IMG/VR virus record: IMGVR_UViG_3300032287_001224
Location: 1-28,491 of that record
Reading direction: 5' to 3' (one strand)
Source: a virus
DNA length: 28,491 bases
The notes beneath the pieces are model-generated. The model did no database searches, was not told the origin of the DNA, and saw nothing but the letters and a program-made list of their open reading frames with translations. A program made the position numbers and the translations under genes. Numbering within the stretch: position 1 is the stretch's first letter; every line of letters begins with the position of its first letter. Positions 27,629-28,491 of this stretch are shown piece after piece.

Positions 27629-28491
27629 TTGCTATCAGTCAAAGAAGTAGACGCTAAAGTATCGCGTCTGAAATCGCGCTCTGCAGCGCGAGATCAGCGT
27701 ATGCGCGATGTCCTTTCCGTGCGTCAGGGCGATATCTCTAAGGTATTCCCGTCTATGTTCTCAGAGGAATATCCAAAGCCTCTAGTTGCAAACTTCATTG
27801 ACGTAGCAGCACGTGACCTTGCAGAAGCTATGGCACCACTGCCATCCTTTAACTGTTCAGCAACCAATATGGTTTCCGATGCGGCGCGTAAGGCAGCAGA
27901 TACTAGAACTCGTATTGCCAACTTTTATGTAACCAACTCTGATTTACAACTACAGATGTATACCGCAGCCGATTGGTATAACACCTACGGTATGTGTATT
28001 GGTATGGTTGAGATGGATTACGATGACAACAATCCTCGTATTCGTATGCTAAATCCATTTGGCGTCTACCCAGAGTTAGATCGCTATGGTCGCACCTTGT
28101 CCTTAACACAGATAATTGTTACTGATGCCGAGTCTTTAGCAGCGCAATACCCAGAGTTTTACGACCAAATACTAGGTCGAAACCAGTATCAACTATCTTC
28201 TCCTTATATTTCAATGGTTCGCTACCACGATAAAGACCAAGACTTACTTTATTTACCAGAGCGTAAAAATCTAATTTTATCTCAAACTAAGAACGTTCTT
28301 AACAAGTGTATGGCACGAACAGTTATGCGTTCATCTCTTGACGGTGAAGCACGTGGTCAATTTGATGATGTGCTATCAGTGCAACTTGCACGTGCTCGTT
28401 TTGCTATCCTTCAGATTCAAGCTGCTGAAAAATCTATTCAAGCACCTATTGCTATTCCACAAGATGTGCAAGAGTTGGCCCTTGGCCCAGA
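27629..28491 (+). CDS. Portal protein, 3' end outside window
   Basis: The frame is open from TTG 27629 to the window edge (287 codons). Ribosome site TAAGGA. The order of features fits portal proteins: an N-terminal helix (VDAKVSRLKSRSAARDQRM), the LVANFIDVAARDLAEAMAPL helix and the TDSDLQ-like YNTYGMCIGMVEMDYD strand, LNPFGVYPELDRYGRT, then RSSLDGEARGQFDDVLSVQL with AAEKSIQAPI. The portal forms the 12-fold ring through which the terminase pumps DNA. Terminase-portal order is standard. The rest of the gene lies outside. Confidence 0.82.
   Translation, partial: MLSVKEVDAKVSRLKSRSAARDQRMRDVLSVRQGDISKVFPSMFSEEYPKPLVANFIDVAARDLAEAMAPLPSFNCSATNMVSDAARKAADTRTRIANFYVTNSDLQLQMYTAADWYNTYGMCIGMVEMDYDDNNPRIRMLNPFGVYPELDRYGRTLSLTQIIVTDAESLAAQYPEFYDQILGRNQYQLSSPYISMVRYHDKDQDLLYLPERKNLILSQTKNVLNKCMARTVMRSSLDGEARGQFDDVLSVQLARARFAILQIQAAEKSIQAPIAIPQDVQELALGP

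Overview
This window is the genome, or most of the genome, of a double-stranded DNA tailed phage that probably infects an actinobacterium. The host inference rests mainly on a WhiB-family protein at 15491-15757 (four cysteines plus the GIWGG motif), a family essentially confined to Actinobacteria and their phages. Base composition is modest in GC and codon use is A/T-rich. Together with many short, overlapping genes, that suggests a streamlined low-GC aquatic actinobacterium, but the host is inferred. I see no integrase, no classical repressor and no tRNA gene, so a lytic life style is likely.

Layout. (1) 1-9437, rightward: the 3' part of an N4-gp56-type major capsid protein carrying an extra beta domain, then a run of very small lysine-rich or cysteine-rich genes (1578-2515). 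Next come a BppU-like beta protein, a collagen-like fibre, a glycosyltransferase, a head-tail connector, several beta-rich adhesin modules and a duplicated glycine-rich adhesin, ending in a strong terminator (9455-9479). (2) 9505-12290, rightward: a 634-residue tail protein, then lysis genes (membrane/coiled-coil protein, CHAP endolysin, holin-like protein) and a second strong terminator. No tape-measure gene lies between capsid and lysis genes, which argues for a short-tailed (podovirus-like) virion. (3) 12594-12716: a divergent control region with an inverted repeat framed by direct repeats. A zinc-ribbon gene leaves to the left and a long operon to the right. (4) 12716-20136, rightward: proteasome-like Ntn hydrolase, PAPS-reductase-like protein, Cas4-type nuclease, WhiB, DnaB-like ATPase, resolvase-like nuclease, a primase split into zinc-finger and TOPRIM genes, a MazG-like protein, a sigma-like protein, an FmdB-type zinc ribbon and small unknowns. 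(5) 20202-24899, leftward: a C5-cytosine methyltransferase broken by two frameshifts, a lysozyme-fold protein, and a dense set of small genes, several with zinc ribbons. (6) 24900-25752: about 850 bases without a convincing gene, holding helically phased ATCGG repeats and a run of perfect hairpins. (7) 25753-28491, rightward: large terminase with an N-terminal helix-turn-helix, then the 5' part of the portal gene.

Terminase and portal lie at the right edge and the capsid gene at the left edge. Joining the edges gives the canonical order terminase-portal-capsid-tail-lysis, so the map is probably circular or permuted, with only a short missing piece. No DNA polymerase is present; the phage seems to bring its own helicase, primase, resolvase and nuclease and to use the host polymerase, unless the missing piece encodes one.

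The most unusual parts are the hairpin-rich region upstream of the terminase, ATCGG repeats with roughly 11-base spacing in two separate non-coding regions, the proteasome-like peptidase, the collagen-like fibre next to a glycosyltransferase, and a translation-start cassette recurring through the leftward operon.
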